Below the pieces are notes generated by a model. That model saw only the letters and a list, made by a program, of their open reading frames with translations, had not been told where the DNA came from and searched no databases. From Bacteroidota bacterium (GTDB lineage: Bacteria; Bacteroidota; Bacteroidia; Cytophagales; Cyclobacteriaceae), in the NCBI GenBank assembly GCA_018267215.1, contig JAFDYX010000020.1:1-64000 (forward strand): a DNA stretch of 64,000 nt, read 5' to 3'. The translations under genes were made by a program, and so were the position numbers. Position 1 is the first letter of the stretch. Every line of letters begins with the position of its first letter. Shown here piece after piece: positions 16,976-25,410 of this stretch.

Positions 16976-18811
16976 ATGTGTGGAATAGTAGCTTATGTGG
17001 GGCACCGGAAAGCAAGCGATATTATTATTAAAGGATTAAAGCGTTTGGAATATCGAGGCTACGATAGTGCGGGCATTGCCCTACTCAATGGCGGGCTCAA
17101 TATTTACAAAAAGAAAGGAAAGGTATCAGAGCTTGAAAAATTTGTTGCCGGCCAAAATCTCGACAGTTCCATTGGCATGGGCCACACACGCTGGGCTACA
17201 CATGGCGAGCCTAACGATGAAAACGCTCACCCACATTATTCGGCTACCAAAAAAATGGCCATCATCCACAATGGTATTATTGAAAACTATAGTTCTCTCA
17301 AACAAGATCTGATTCGCAAGGGACATCAGTTTTTAAGCGAAACAGATACGGAGGTATTCATCCATTTTATTGAAGACATAAAAGAAAAAGAAAATTGCTC
17401 GCTCGATGAGGCAGTACGTTTGGCGTTAACGAAAGTAGTAGGCGCGTATGCCATTGTGGTGATGTCGCTGGAAGATCCAAATTTACTGATTGCAGCGCGT
17501 AAAGGAAGCCCGCTGGTGGTGGGCGTTGGCAAGAGCGAATTTTTTATGGCCTCCGATGCCACCCCTATTATTGAATATACCAACGAAGTAGTTTACCTCA
17601 ACGATCAGGAAATTGCCGTGGTCAATAACGGTGAATTGAAAATAAAAAATACAGCTAACCTGCCGCTCACACCTTATGTGCAAAAGATTGATTTAGAGTT
17701 GGAGGCTATTGAGAAAGGCGGCTTCGAACATTTTATGCTCAAAGAAATTTTTGAGCAGCCCCGCTCGATTAAAGATTGTATGAGAGGCCGGTTAGATACC
17801 AATGCCGGGCGGTTGATATTGGGCGGCTTGCGCGAATACATCAATAAACTTGTTCATGCCGACCGGATATTAATCGTGGCCTGTGGCACCTCGTGGCATG
17901 CAGGGCTCGTGGCCGAATATTTCTTTGAAGAATTTTGCCGCATTCCCGTTGAGGTAGAGTATGCCTCAGAGTTTCGTTACCGCAATCCAGTCATCCGCGA
18001 AGGGGATGTGGTCATTGCTGTATCTCAATCAGGCGAAACGGCCGATACGCTGGCCGCTATAGAAATGGCGAAGGCAAAAGGCGCCATTATTTTTGGCGTT
18101 TGTAATGTGGTGGGCTCGTCTATTCCGCGAGCCACTCATGCAGGGGCTTATACCCATGCCGGCCCTGAAATTGGTGTGGCCAGCACCAAGGCATTTACCG
18201 CACAGCTCACTGTGCTGAATATGATTGCCTTGATTGTAGCACAAAAGAAAGGAACCATCACCGAACAAAAATTTCATGAGCTGCTGGTGGAGATGGAAAA
18301 TATTCCGGCCAAAGTAGAGCAGGTGTTAAAATTGAACGATCAGATTCAACAGATAGCCAACGAATTTAAACAGGCGCGAAATTTTATTTATCTGGGGCGC
18401 GGCTACAATTTTCCGGTAGCGCTGGAAGGAGCCTTGAAGTTGAAAGAAATTTCATACATCCATGCCGAGGGCTACCCGGCTGCAGAGATGAAACATGGCC
18501 CCATTGCATTGATAGACGAAGAGATGCCCGTAGTGTTTATTGCCACCAAAGATGCTTCTTATGAAAAAGTAGTTTCTAATATTCAGGAGGTAAAAGCCCG
18601 CAAGGGACGTGTCATTTCAATCATAACGGAAGGAGATACACTCATTCCTAAAATGAGCGAATTTGTTATTGAAGTACCCGCCACGCTCGATCCGCTGATG
18701 CCGATGGTTTCGGTAGTGCCATTGCAGTTGCTATCCTACCATATTGCTGTGATGCGCGGCTGCAATGTGGATCAGCCCCGCAATTTGGCAAAGAGTGTAA
18801 CAGTAGAGTAA
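16976..18811 (+). CDS. glmS: Glutamine-fructose-6-phosphate aminotransferase
   Basis: 611 residues; makes glucosamine-6-phosphate for peptidoglycan and LPS. Cys2 (MCGIVAYVG) is the glutaminase nucleophile after Met removal; GHTRWATHGEPNDENAHPH is the GATase signature. Two SIS domains follow (ACGTSWHAGL, AVSQSGETADTL, GRGYNFPVALEGALKLKEIS). The C-terminus DQPRNLAKSVTVE is the intact family end. No glmS ribozyme-like leader: only 28 bp separate it from the terminator. Confidence 0.98.
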   Translation: MCGIVAYVGHRKASDIIIKGLKRLEYRGYDSAGIALLNGGLNIYKKKGKVSELEKFVAGQNLDSSIGMGHTRWATHGEPNDENAHPHYSATKKMAIIHNGIIENYSSLKQDLIRKGHQFLSETDTEVFIHFIEDIKEKENCSLDEAVRLALTKVVGAYAIVVMSLEDPNLLIAARKGSPLVVGVGKSEFFMASDATPIIEYTNEVVYLNDQEIAVVNNGELKIKNTANLPLTPYVQKIDLELEAIEKGGFEHFMLKEIFEQPRSIKDCMRGRLDTNAGRLILGGLREYINKLVHADRILIVACGTSWHAGLVAEYFFEEFCRIPVEVEYASEFRYRNPVIREGDVVIAVSQSGETADTLAAIEMAKAKGAIIFGVCNVVGSSIPRATHAGAYTHAGPEIGVASTKAFTAQLTVLNMIALIVAQKKGTITEQKFHELLVEMENIPAKVEQVLKLNDQIQQIANEFKQARNFIYLGRGYNFPVALEGALKLKEISYIHAEGYPAAEMKHGPIALIDEEMPVVFIATKDASYEKVVSNIQEVKARKGRVISIITEGDTLIPKMSEFVIEVPATLDPLMPMVSVVPLQLLSYHIAVMRGCNVDQPRNLAKSVTVE

Positions 18812-18860
18812 AATTGAGGTTACATATAGTGCCATCACTACTGTGTATAGCGGCTGCTCG

Positions 18861-19583
18861 TTATTCTTGCCCGGAAGCGTCCTTGTCAATAATCAAAATA
18901 GCATTCTGATGCTTTCGGATCAGGGTAGCGGGAACTTGTGTGGAGATCGGATACTCCAAAGTCTTTTTTACAATCTCTTTTTTTTTAATTCCGTTGGCCA
19001 TCATCATAACCTTCCTGGCTGCATAAAAATGAGCAAGTCCCAGCGTAAGTCCTTTTTGCAGGTGGATGGTTTCAGTAAAATACTTTTGTCCGACCTCGAT
19101 CGTTAAGGGATCAAGTTGCGATATATGAGCAAAATTATTCTCTGCATCGCCCGGCTCGTTAAATCCAATATGCCCGTTCCTTCCTATTCCAACAAGCATC
19201 AGATCTATTCCTTGTAGCCGATCAATCAACTCATTCATCTTTTTACATTCATCGGCTAAGTTGGCACTCAGGGCATCAAACAAATGGATGTTTTTTAAAT
19301 TTACATTTAACGGAGTGAATATGTTTTTATGCAAGAAATAATGGCAGCTTCCCGGGTTGGTATGAGGCACACCCACCCATTCGTCAAGACCCACAAAATG
19401 AATCTGAGAAATTTTAATCTTTTGCCGAATGATTTTTTCGACTAAAAGTTGATAGGTAAGCAGAGGTGTGTCTCCGGTAGCTAAACATAAAGTTGCCTTC
19501 GGGTTGGCAGCGAGTACCGATAAAATTTCGTTAGCTGCAAATTCAGACATCTGATGATAATCGCTGTGAACGGAACAATTCAT
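18861..19583 (-). CDS. nagB: Glucosamine-6-phosphate deaminase
   Basis: Converts glucosamine-6-phosphate to fructose-6-phosphate and ammonia, the reverse of GlmS. Conserved: LATGDTPLLTY, HFVGLDEWVGV, GIGRNGHIGFNEPG, and LTLGLAHFYAARKV. I use the ATG at 19583 (MNCSVHSDY), 240 residues; an in-frame ATG at 19628 adds 15 residues that are not family-like. It is convergent with glmS and divergent from a ROK kinase, forming a compact amino-sugar cluster. Sequence is shorter than E. coli NagB (266), as in the NagB-like short group. Confidence 0.9.
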   Translation of the reverse strand: MNCSVHSDYHQMSEFAANEILSVLAANPKATLCLATGDTPLLTYQLLVEKIIRQKIKISQIHFVGLDEWVGVPHTNPGSCHYFLHKNIFTPLNVNLKNIHLFDALSANLADECKKMNELIDRLQGIDLMLVGIGRNGHIGFNEPGDAENNFAHISQLDPLTIEVGQKYFTETIHLQKGLTLGLAHFYAARKVMMMANGIKKKEIVKKTLEYPISTQVPATLIRKHQNAILIIDKDASGQE

Positions 19584-19669
19584 TCTATCATTTTTTGTAT
19601 GAAGATAAGGTTGATTGTTGAGATACAACTGTTTTTGTTTTTAAATTCGTAAAAAATAGAATCAAGCAG

Positions 19670-20515
19670 ATGAACAAAATTGGTGTAGATCTTGGCGGAA
19701 CTAATATTCGTGCAGCAATCGTCAATGGTCAATCAATAGGTAAGCATAATTCTATTCAACTTACAGGGAAGGATGATTTTGAAAGTACGATCCGTCAGCT
19801 AAAATCAGTCATCCATTCTGTGTTTGATGAGAGTGTAAAAGGAATTGGCGTGGGGGTGCCAGCGATTGTAGATATCGAAAAAGGGGTTGTGTACAATGCA
19901 GTAAATATTTCGTCATGGAAGGAAGTTCCGCTTCGAGAAATTCTGGAAAAAGAATTTGGTGTTCCTGTGTTTATCAATAATGACTCGAACTGTTTTGTGT
20001 TGGGCGAAAAATATTTTGGTCAAGGCAAACCTTATAAAAACATAGTGGGCATCACGCTGGGCACCGGCATCGGATCGGGGATTGTAATAGAGGGCCTGCT
20101 TTATTGCGGGCATAATTGCGGAGCTGGAGAAATCGGCTATTTGCCTTATCTCGACCATGATTTTGAATACTATTGTGGCACCAATTTTTTTAAAGCGCTT
20201 CATTCCACCTCCGGCCGAGAGCAAGCTCTTGCAGCACAACAAAATGATGCTCATGCGCTGGCGCTATGGAGTGCGTATGGAACCCATATTGGCATTGCGC
20301 TGCGTTCAGTGGTTTACGCTTTTGATCCTGAAATAATTATTTTAGGAGGATCGATAGCAAAGGCATACGCTTTCTTCAAAAACTCGATGCACAAGGCGAT
20401 GAGCGATATTCATTTTCCAAAATCAATTGACCGATTAAAAATTTGTATTTCAGAATTAGAGCATGCAACCGTGCTGGGGGCAGCAGCATTAGTTGATCAT
20501 TATCATTCAAAGTAA
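19670..20515 (+). CDS. ROK-family sugar kinase
   Basis: 281 residues. ATP loop GVDLGGTNIRAAIV at the start, catalytic Asp in INNDSNCFVLGE, second phosphate loop ITLGTGIGSGIVI and a C-terminal IILGGSIAKA. Likely phosphorylates glucose, N-acetylglucosamine or a related sugar. The usual ROK zinc signature (CxCGxxGCxE) is reduced to a single YYCGTNFF, so this is a zinc-free variant. Divergent from nagB, with 86 bp between the two start codons, which suggests shared control. Confidence 0.85.
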   Translation: MNKIGVDLGGTNIRAAIVNGQSIGKHNSIQLTGKDDFESTIRQLKSVIHSVFDESVKGIGVGVPAIVDIEKGVVYNAVNISSWKEVPLREILEKEFGVPVFINNDSNCFVLGEKYFGQGKPYKNIVGITLGTGIGSGIVIEGLLYCGHNCGAGEIGYLPYLDHDFEYYCGTNFFKALHSTSGREQALAAQQNDAHALALWSAYGTHIGIALRSVVYAFDPEIIILGGSIAKAYAFFKNSMHKAMSDIHFPKSIDRLKICISELEHATVLGAAALVDHYHSK

Positions 20516-20577
20516 AAGCGGGTCACGTCAGTTTTGTCACCCCAAGAGGCATCAGAGCTTCTACAGGGCTTTTGTTG

Positions 20578-21009
20578 TTATTCGCCCACCCAGGCCAAAC
20601 CGTTTTCTACTTGCAGGCAAAGATCGTCAATTGTATTTTCACTGCACATCTTTCTGAATAGCTCCCGCACCTTTTTAAAATCGTGATGAAAGGGGCAAGG
20701 GCGGTGATCGTTGCAACTGGCAAAGCCAAGCCCACATTGCTCAAAAACAGTTAGCCCATCAATCGCATCAACTAATGTAATGACCGGACGTGTCTTTTGT
20801 TTATCGGAAATATAGAAACCTCCGTTAGGCCCTTTGGTGCTGTGTATAATTTCTGACTGCACTAACTTTTGTAATACTTTACCAACCGTGTGCTCGTTTT
20901 CGTTGATGAACCGCGCAATGTCTTTCACACCTGCGCGGTCATCGGGTTGCAGCTTGGAGCCCAAGTACACCACGGATTTTATAGCAGCTTTACAACTGAC
21001 GCTCAGCAT
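20578..21009 (-). CDS. Rrf2-family Fe-S transcriptional regulator (NsrR-like)
   Basis: 143 residues: winged HTH (DIARFINENEHTVGKVLQKL ... STKGPNGGFYI) and three cysteines Cys92, Cys99 and Cys105 in QCGLGFASCNDHRPC. Number and spacing resemble NsrR (Cys91, 96, 102 in the Bacillus and E. coli proteins), which holds an NO-sensitive Fe-S cluster. It is the last gene of the RIC operon (4-bp gap), so an NO-sensing autoregulator is the natural reading. IscR-type or RsrR-type sensing cannot be excluded. Confidence 0.85.
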   Translation of the reverse strand: MLSVSCKAAIKSVVYLGSKLQPDDRAGVKDIARFINENEHTVGKVLQKLVQSEIIHSTKGPNGGFYISDKQKTRPVITLVDAIDGLTVFEQCGLGFASCNDHRPCPFHHDFKKVRELFRKMCSENTIDDLCLQVENGLAWVGE

Positions 21010-21013
21010 GCTG

Positions 21014-21337
21014 TTAACGGTTTAAAAATTCGCGGCCTGCTGCCGATAGCATATCGCGGCTCCAGGGTGGCTCGAAGGTAAGCTGTATTTCGGCCTGATG
21101 ATGGGGCAGTGCTTGTTGCAATGCCTGATGGGCACTGTCAACAATCACATCGCCCATCGGGCAAAACTGCGAGGTGAGCGTCATCCGGCATGTTATTTTT
21201 TTTGGGTCTTCATCAAAGTGCAGTTCGTAGATCAAACCTAAATCTACTACGTTCAGTCCGATTTCAGGATCTATAACATGATGGAGTTGTGCCAGCGCTT
21301 GCTGACAAAGCACTTCATCGTTGGTGAGGATATTCAT
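21014..21337 (-). CDS. DUF59 / MIP18-family metal-sulfur cluster assembly protein
   Basis: 107 residues from the ATG at 21337 (MNILTNDEVL), which overlaps the stop of the upstream gene as ATGA. The frame extends 13 codons further, but the coupled ATG is the family-like start. Conserved DPEIGLNVVDLGLIYEL and MTLTSQFCPMGDVI, with the reactive Cys in FCPMG. Such proteins (SufT, PaaD, Cia2) help insert or repair Fe-S clusters. In an operon with RIC this fits Fe-S repair. Confidence 0.87.
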   Translation of the reverse strand: MNILTNDEVLCQQALAQLHHVIDPEIGLNVVDLGLIYELHFDEDPKKITCRMTLTSQFCPMGDVIVDSAHQALQQALPHHQAEIQLTFEPPWSRDMLSAAGREFLNR

Positions 21338-22617
21338 GGTGTTGGGCGATGCCATAAAATCTGCATTACGTTCCAATTATAAAATATAGCTGTGAAAACT
21401 AAGAGTAACGCTCCACCCTGAAGAAAATAGATAGAAACCGGGGCGAGCACTCCGACAATAAATAATACAAACCCAATAATATAACACAATCCCATCGCCT
21501 TAAACAACAAACTGCTCACTAAGTCTTTGGGGTTAGGTGTGTTTTTAAAGGCAGCCCGGTTGTGATAAATTTTATTCCACACAATGAAGGGCAATGTTTT
21601 AAATGTCATACCTAAGATAATGGCTGTGATCCATCCGAAAAAAATCATAAAGCCGTAGGCAAGTACCACATTGGTTTTTTCATGGGCGGCCACTACCATG
21701 GAAACGATGATGACGATCAATAGAAAAATAGGTAACACCGCCATAGTTACCGAGAGAAGCGACAGGCGCATGGGGTCATCTACCTGCTTGCGTATTCGGT
21801 AATGAAAAGCTTGATAAGCATAACGGACAAACAGCAAAATAGAAATGAGCAGCAACAAGCCGGGCACGAATGTCCAGATGTAATTATCAACAAAATAAAA
21901 AATAAAAATGTAACTGATTAGCGCGCCATTGATGCCAAAATAAATTACCCACAACAGTTTGGGGTTGCTGTATTTTGAAATCAGGAACATCGGAATAAGG
22001 CGTGAGCCCACACCGATAACAAGCAACAGAAACCAACCCACCACGCCAGCGTGCGCGTGCAAAGGCAAGTAGTGCAGCGAATCGTGTGGCATCAACGGGT
22101 AAGTGAAGTTATACACTAACGCCAAACCGAAGAAGGCTGTTAAAAACAACCAAAATACAGAGGTAAAAACAAAAATGGCATGCACGTTTTCGCTTTTGCC
22201 GTTGGCAATGGTCTTCCCTAAATTGATCAGGTAGCTGAGGAATGCAAGAACCACAAAACGCCCGCCCCACTTAGCAGGATTGCCCATATTAAATGTAAAA
22301 AATCCATACACCAATATCGGGATGCCTATGGCCGCCAAGGCGAATGACACATACGCCAGCTTTTCGCTATACAATTTCCCTTCACAGATAACCGGCACTA
22401 ATTGGTGGCTGGCACCAAGGATTACCATCGTGCCCCAGCCGATAGCCATCAGGTGGGTGATGGCTAAAATTTTAGGATGAAAATAATGTTGCTGAAACAC
22501 ATCGGCAGAAAGCAACAACAAAACGGCTGACAACAAAAAGCAGAGAGCCGCATAAACATAAAAAGGAATGACAACGCGTGAAGAAGTATGGGTGGACGAA
22601 CCGGGTGTTACAATCAT
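21334..22617 (-). CDS. Heme-copper-oxidase-like / NnrS-like 12-TM membrane protein
   Basis: 427 residues with about twelve hydrophobic helices. Conserved His55 and His71 in ITHLMAIGWGTMVILGASHQ, and His185/His187 in PLHAHAGVVGWF look like heme ligands of oxidase subunit I or NnrS. The copper-site motif HPEVY and the helix-7 HH pair are absent, so it is not an oxidase in the usual sense. Overlaps DUF2249 gene by 4 bp upstream and the DUF59 start downstream. Likely binds heme and acts in NO handling; the reaction is unknown. Confidence 0.78.
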   Translation of the reverse strand: MIVTPGSSTHTSSRVVIPFYVYAALCFLLSAVLLLLSADVFQQHYFHPKILAITHLMAIGWGTMVILGASHQLVPVICEGKLYSEKLAYVSFALAAIGIPILVYGFFTFNMGNPAKWGGRFVVLAFLSYLINLGKTIANGKSENVHAIFVFTSVFWLFLTAFFGLALVYNFTYPLMPHDSLHYLPLHAHAGVVGWFLLLVIGVGSRLIPMFLISKYSNPKLLWVIYFGINGALISYIFIFYFVDNYIWTFVPGLLLLISILLFVRYAYQAFHYRIRKQVDDPMRLSLLSVTMAVLPIFLLIVIIVSMVVAAHEKTNVVLAYGFMIFFGWITAIILGMTFKTLPFIVWNKIYHNRAAFKNTPNPKDLVSSLLFKAMGLCYIIGFVLFIVGVLAPVSIYFLQGGALLLVFTAIFYNWNVMQILWHRPTP

Positions 22618-23432
22618 ACGTTTTTTCTTACGATCAAAAGATGCACTTCGGCATCGCTGATTTCTTTAATCAGAAATTCAAAATTCCTTTCGCGCAATTC
22701 GGGCAAAAGAAAAACCGGTATCCGTTTATGGTAAACAAACAAGGCGTGCCCGGCCGGAAGGTTTTCTAATTTATCCAAAATAGTAAGCATCGGCAAAGGC
22801 ATCTCTAAGTGCCGCACATCGGCATAAATTAATTTTCCCTCCAAATTGCGAATGGCAGCTTCCCACTCCGACTCATCGGTGGGGCTCACATCTTCCGTAG
22901 CTATCTTCACATCTGCTGTTTTATGAAAGTAGGTGATGGCACAGTTTTCGTCAACTGTCTGCACATAACTTTCAAAACCTTGCTTACCTAAAAGATCAAT
23001 CAGCGGCACAGGCTCAAAGCTATTGATAAGTTTTAAAATTTGTCCGGGCTCAATACCCTTTACTTTTGCCATGATCATCTTAAATGGATCTTGACCAGAT
23101 TCGATAACCGGCCGCACATCCAGTTCGTTCACTTTCTCGGCTGCCAGCTTTTTCATGAAAGCAGGCAGCGGAGATGTTTCATCTTCTTTGTCGGGCAGCG
23201 AGGCGCGATCAATGACAAAACCGAGCGGTTGCAGTTTTTCGAAGAAATCTTCTACGGTGCAGCCTCCCACTTTGCTGGCCATTTGTATGGTAGCGCGCGC
23301 GGCCATTATTTTGCGCAGCAGCGGGTTGCGCAATTTGTTGAACCGGGGCGAAATACTGATGATGGCCTCCAGCGCTTCGGGCTTGTCTTTTAGAATGGCA
23401 GCAATTTTTGTATGTGCATTGATAACGGCCAT
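22614..23432 (-). CDS. DUF1858 + double DUF2249 protein
   Basis: 272 residues. An N-terminal DUF1858-like helix bundle (HTKIAAILKDKPEALEAIIS ... RATIQMASKVGG, 8-60) is followed by two DUF2249 domains: DVRPVIESGQDPFKMIMAKV and DVRHLEMPLPMLTILDKL. DUF2249 repeatedly co-occurs with hemerythrin and NO-response genes, and may act as a redox carrier or sulfur-transfer partner. Starts 9 bp after ric and overlaps the next gene by 4 bp. The function is not established. Confidence 0.82.
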   Translation of the reverse strand: MAVINAHTKIAAILKDKPEALEAIISISPRFNKLRNPLLRKIMAARATIQMASKVGGCTVEDFFEKLQPLGFVIDRASLPDKEDETSPLPAFMKKLAAEKVNELDVRPVIESGQDPFKMIMAKVKGIEPGQILKLINSFEPVPLIDLLGKQGFESYVQTVDENCAITYFHKTADVKIATEDVSPTDESEWEAAIRNLEGKLIYADVRHLEMPLPMLTILDKLENLPAGHALFVYHKRIPVFLLPELRERNFEFLIKEISDAEVHLLIVRKNV

Positions 23433-23441
23433 AACATTTGG

Positions 23442-24392
23442 TTACACGGCTTTCTCTAACTGAATAGCTTTCGGGAAAAGTATATTGTTCTCCAAATGGA
23501 TGTGCAGATGTAAGTCTTCTTCAAACTCGGCCAGCAAACGGTAGAGCAGACTATAGCTGGCGCAAGCATCGGAGGGAAGGGTATAGTTGCCGGTTACCAT
23601 CCGCAGTTCATCAAAATATTTTCCGACCATCTCATGCTCTTTTTCCATCATCATCACGGGGTTGCGCACGGAGCCAAATGAGGCCGTTGTTTTTTGTGAT
23701 GCACCCGCAGTGGCCAAAGATTTTATGTAAGGGAAAAGAATCTGCTCTTCTTTTAAAAGATGCTCTGTCAACTCAGTGTTGGCAGCTTCTACTAATTCAT
23801 AGACAAGGTTCAACTCCGGATGACGGCTGCCGTGTACCTTCATTACCTTCTGGGCATAGGTGCGCAAGTCGGGCAGGTTTTTCCTCACGTACGTGTGATG
23901 CACCTGCACGATATAATCGGCCAGAAAATCTAAGTTCCAATCGTTATACGGAAGCGGGCGCGCTGATGAAGACAACTTATCGGCTTGCTGTAATTCGCGC
24001 TCAACTTTTTCAGGTTCAATACCTTTTTCTTCGCAGGCTTGCTTCACAGTCTTTTTTCCGCCACAGCAGAAGTCGAGGCCGTACTTTTTAAACACCTGTG
24101 CCTTGCGCAGATCTTGTGCTGCCAGTTGGCCAAGAGTTTCGTCTAAATCACCTGCCAGCTTTTTAGAAATTTTTATGCGCCAGTTTTCGGGCCCCTTCTC
24201 GACATACTCCCAGGTGAAAATGTTGCCCCGCTCGCCCAACAACTGATAGTACAAAGGCTTCGGGTCGTGGTCATTTAATATAGTCAGTGTTTCGCCATCG
24301 CTTAGCTGATCGAACCGATCGAAGATAGTCGGGTGTTTCATGCGTGGCGCCAATAAGGTAACATTCAAAATGTTTTCGTCTATCGTATTCAT
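23442..24392 (-). CDS. ric: Iron-sulfur cluster repair di-iron protein (RIC) with N-terminal DUF2249
   Basis: 316 residues with three parts: DUF2249 (about 18-85: LNDHDPKPLYYQLLGERG ... WEYVEKGPENWR), ScdA_N (FKKYGLDFCCGGKKTVKQAC), and a hemerythrin-like domain with its ligands in VHHTYVRKNL, HLLKEEQILFPYI, EHEMVGKYF and HIHLENNILFP. RIC (YtfE/ScdA) delivers iron to damaged Fe-S clusters after NO or H2O2. First gene of the operon; a palindrome covers its promoter. The DUF2249 fusion links it to the next gene, which has two more copies. Confidence 0.92.
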   Translation of the reverse strand: MNTIDENILNVTLLAPRMKHPTIFDRFDQLSDGETLTILNDHDPKPLYYQLLGERGNIFTWEYVEKGPENWRIKISKKLAGDLDETLGQLAAQDLRKAQVFKKYGLDFCCGGKKTVKQACEEKGIEPEKVERELQQADKLSSSARPLPYNDWNLDFLADYIVQVHHTYVRKNLPDLRTYAQKVMKVHGSRHPELNLVYELVEAANTELTEHLLKEEQILFPYIKSLATAGASQKTTASFGSVRNPVMMMEKEHEMVGKYFDELRMVTGNYTLPSDACASYSLLYRLLAEFEEDLHLHIHLENNILFPKAIQLEKAV

Positions 24393-24412
24393 ATTTTTTG
24401 GATTTAACTCGA

Positions 24413-24458
24413 CAAAGTTAATCCTATTTCAATTAAAAGTATTTGAATACTTCTAATT
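24413..24458 (-). promoter_or_regulatory. ric operon promoter and 28-bp palindromic operator
   Basis: The -7 box TAACTTTG (minus, 24413-24420) lies 20 bp before the ric ATG. Immediately upstream, at 24431-24458, is an inverted repeat with 12 of 14 base pairs matching, core AAGTATTTGAATACTT. It occupies the -33 region, as a repressor site should. The Rrf2 regulator of this operon is the obvious candidate to bind. Binding is inferred. Confidence 0.6.
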
Positions 24459-24537
24459 TTATACACTGATTCTTGTCAGTTTTTTCTATAAAAATTGCGG
24501 TAATGATGTTTTTTAAAGCATTTCTTATTTTTGCTGG

Positions 24538-25005
24538 ATGAAGTGGAAATTAGTTGTGATGTTTTTGTGCGCGAGCAGTTTGGTTTCGGCACAGCGTAAA
24601 ATTACCATGTACAAAACCTTTGGCGGTGTGATCTATATGCTTGCCGACTCTGCGGAGATCAGCCCCAAGCAAACAGCCAGTATTTTGTTTACCCACCCGC
24701 AGGCATATCCCGAATTTAAGAAGGCGAGGAGATGGTCAACGGCATCGGCAGTAACGGGCTTTACCGGTGCCGCCATGGTGGCTATCCCGCTTGCCACCTT
24801 AGCCTTTGGCGAGCGCTCCGACTGGGGTTATGCCATTGGCGGTTCTGCTTTGATGGCCGTGGGTCTTGTGTGCAACTATGTGTATAAAGGCCGCGCATTA
24901 TATGCCATAGACTTATACAATGCCGACTTGCCACAAAAAACTTCGCGCATCAAACCTCAAATTCAATTTTACGGAACAGGCGCTGGGCTGGTGATTAAGT
25001 TTTAG
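24538..25005 (+). CDS. Secreted/membrane protein of unknown function
   Basis: 155 residues with a clear signal peptide (MKWKLVVMFLCASSLVSA), a short extracellular region, and two hydrophobic segments (about 64-86 and 94-113), then a soluble tail. Nothing in it is recognisable to me. A -7-like box TATTTTTG sits at 24526-24533, 4 bp before the ATG. It is divergent from the ric operon and shares that intergenic region, and is followed with a 1-bp gap by another unknown gene. Confidence 0.75.
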   Translation: MKWKLVVMFLCASSLVSAQRKITMYKTFGGVIYMLADSAEISPKQTASILFTHPQAYPEFKKARRWSTASAVTGFTGAAMVAIPLATLAFGERSDWGYAIGGSALMAVGLVCNYVYKGRALYAIDLYNADLPQKTSRIKPQIQFYGTGAGLVIKF

Positions 25006-25006
25006 T

Positions 25007-25366
25007 ATGGATAGAGTGAGGGTATTGAACATTCAGGGCAAAGAAATTATTTACATTGACTACACTGGCTGTAAAACAGAGGCAACGATAGAGATTTTTG
25101 AAAAAGCCAAAGAAGCAGTGCTACTACAGCAGAAGGATTGTTTGCTGTTGAGCAACTTTGAAAGGACTTACATCACCCCTGCCTTTATGCGCCTTGCCGA
25201 GCGCGAAATGCTCCCGCTCAAACATCTGATTAAAAAAAATGTGTTTATCAATTTATCCGCACCGCAGCGGATGATCCTGAAAGGATTTTCTTTATTTATA
25301 GGCAGCAAAGATTATGTTGCTTTCGATAGCTATGATGAGGCAATTGATTTTTTGCTGTGCGAGTAA
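25007..25366 (+). CDS. STAS/SpoIIAA-like small protein, unknown
   Basis: 119 residues, soluble, no signal peptide. Alternating strands and helices (GKEIIYIDYTGCKTEATIEI ... DCLLLSNFERTYITPAFM ... KNVFINLSAPQRMILKGFSL) resemble a STAS/SpoIIAA-like fold as in small DUF-type proteins of Bacteroidetes. Likely co-transcribed with the preceding gene. Fold assignment is a guess; function unknown. Confidence 0.72.
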   Translation: MDRVRVLNIQGKEIIYIDYTGCKTEATIEIFEKAKEAVLLQQKDCLLLSNFERTYITPAFMRLAEREMLPLKHLIKKNVFINLSAPQRMILKGFSLFIGSKDYVAFDSYDEAIDFLLCE

Positions 25367-25410
25367 AGAAGTTTGCAAAGAAAAGTAAGGGCTGCCTCCG
25401 GCAACGTACC

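Noticed and set aside
16916-16976. glmS ribozyme or riboswitch upstream of glmS
   Set aside because: Only 28 bp separate the terminator T-run and the ATG; there is no room for a ribozyme.
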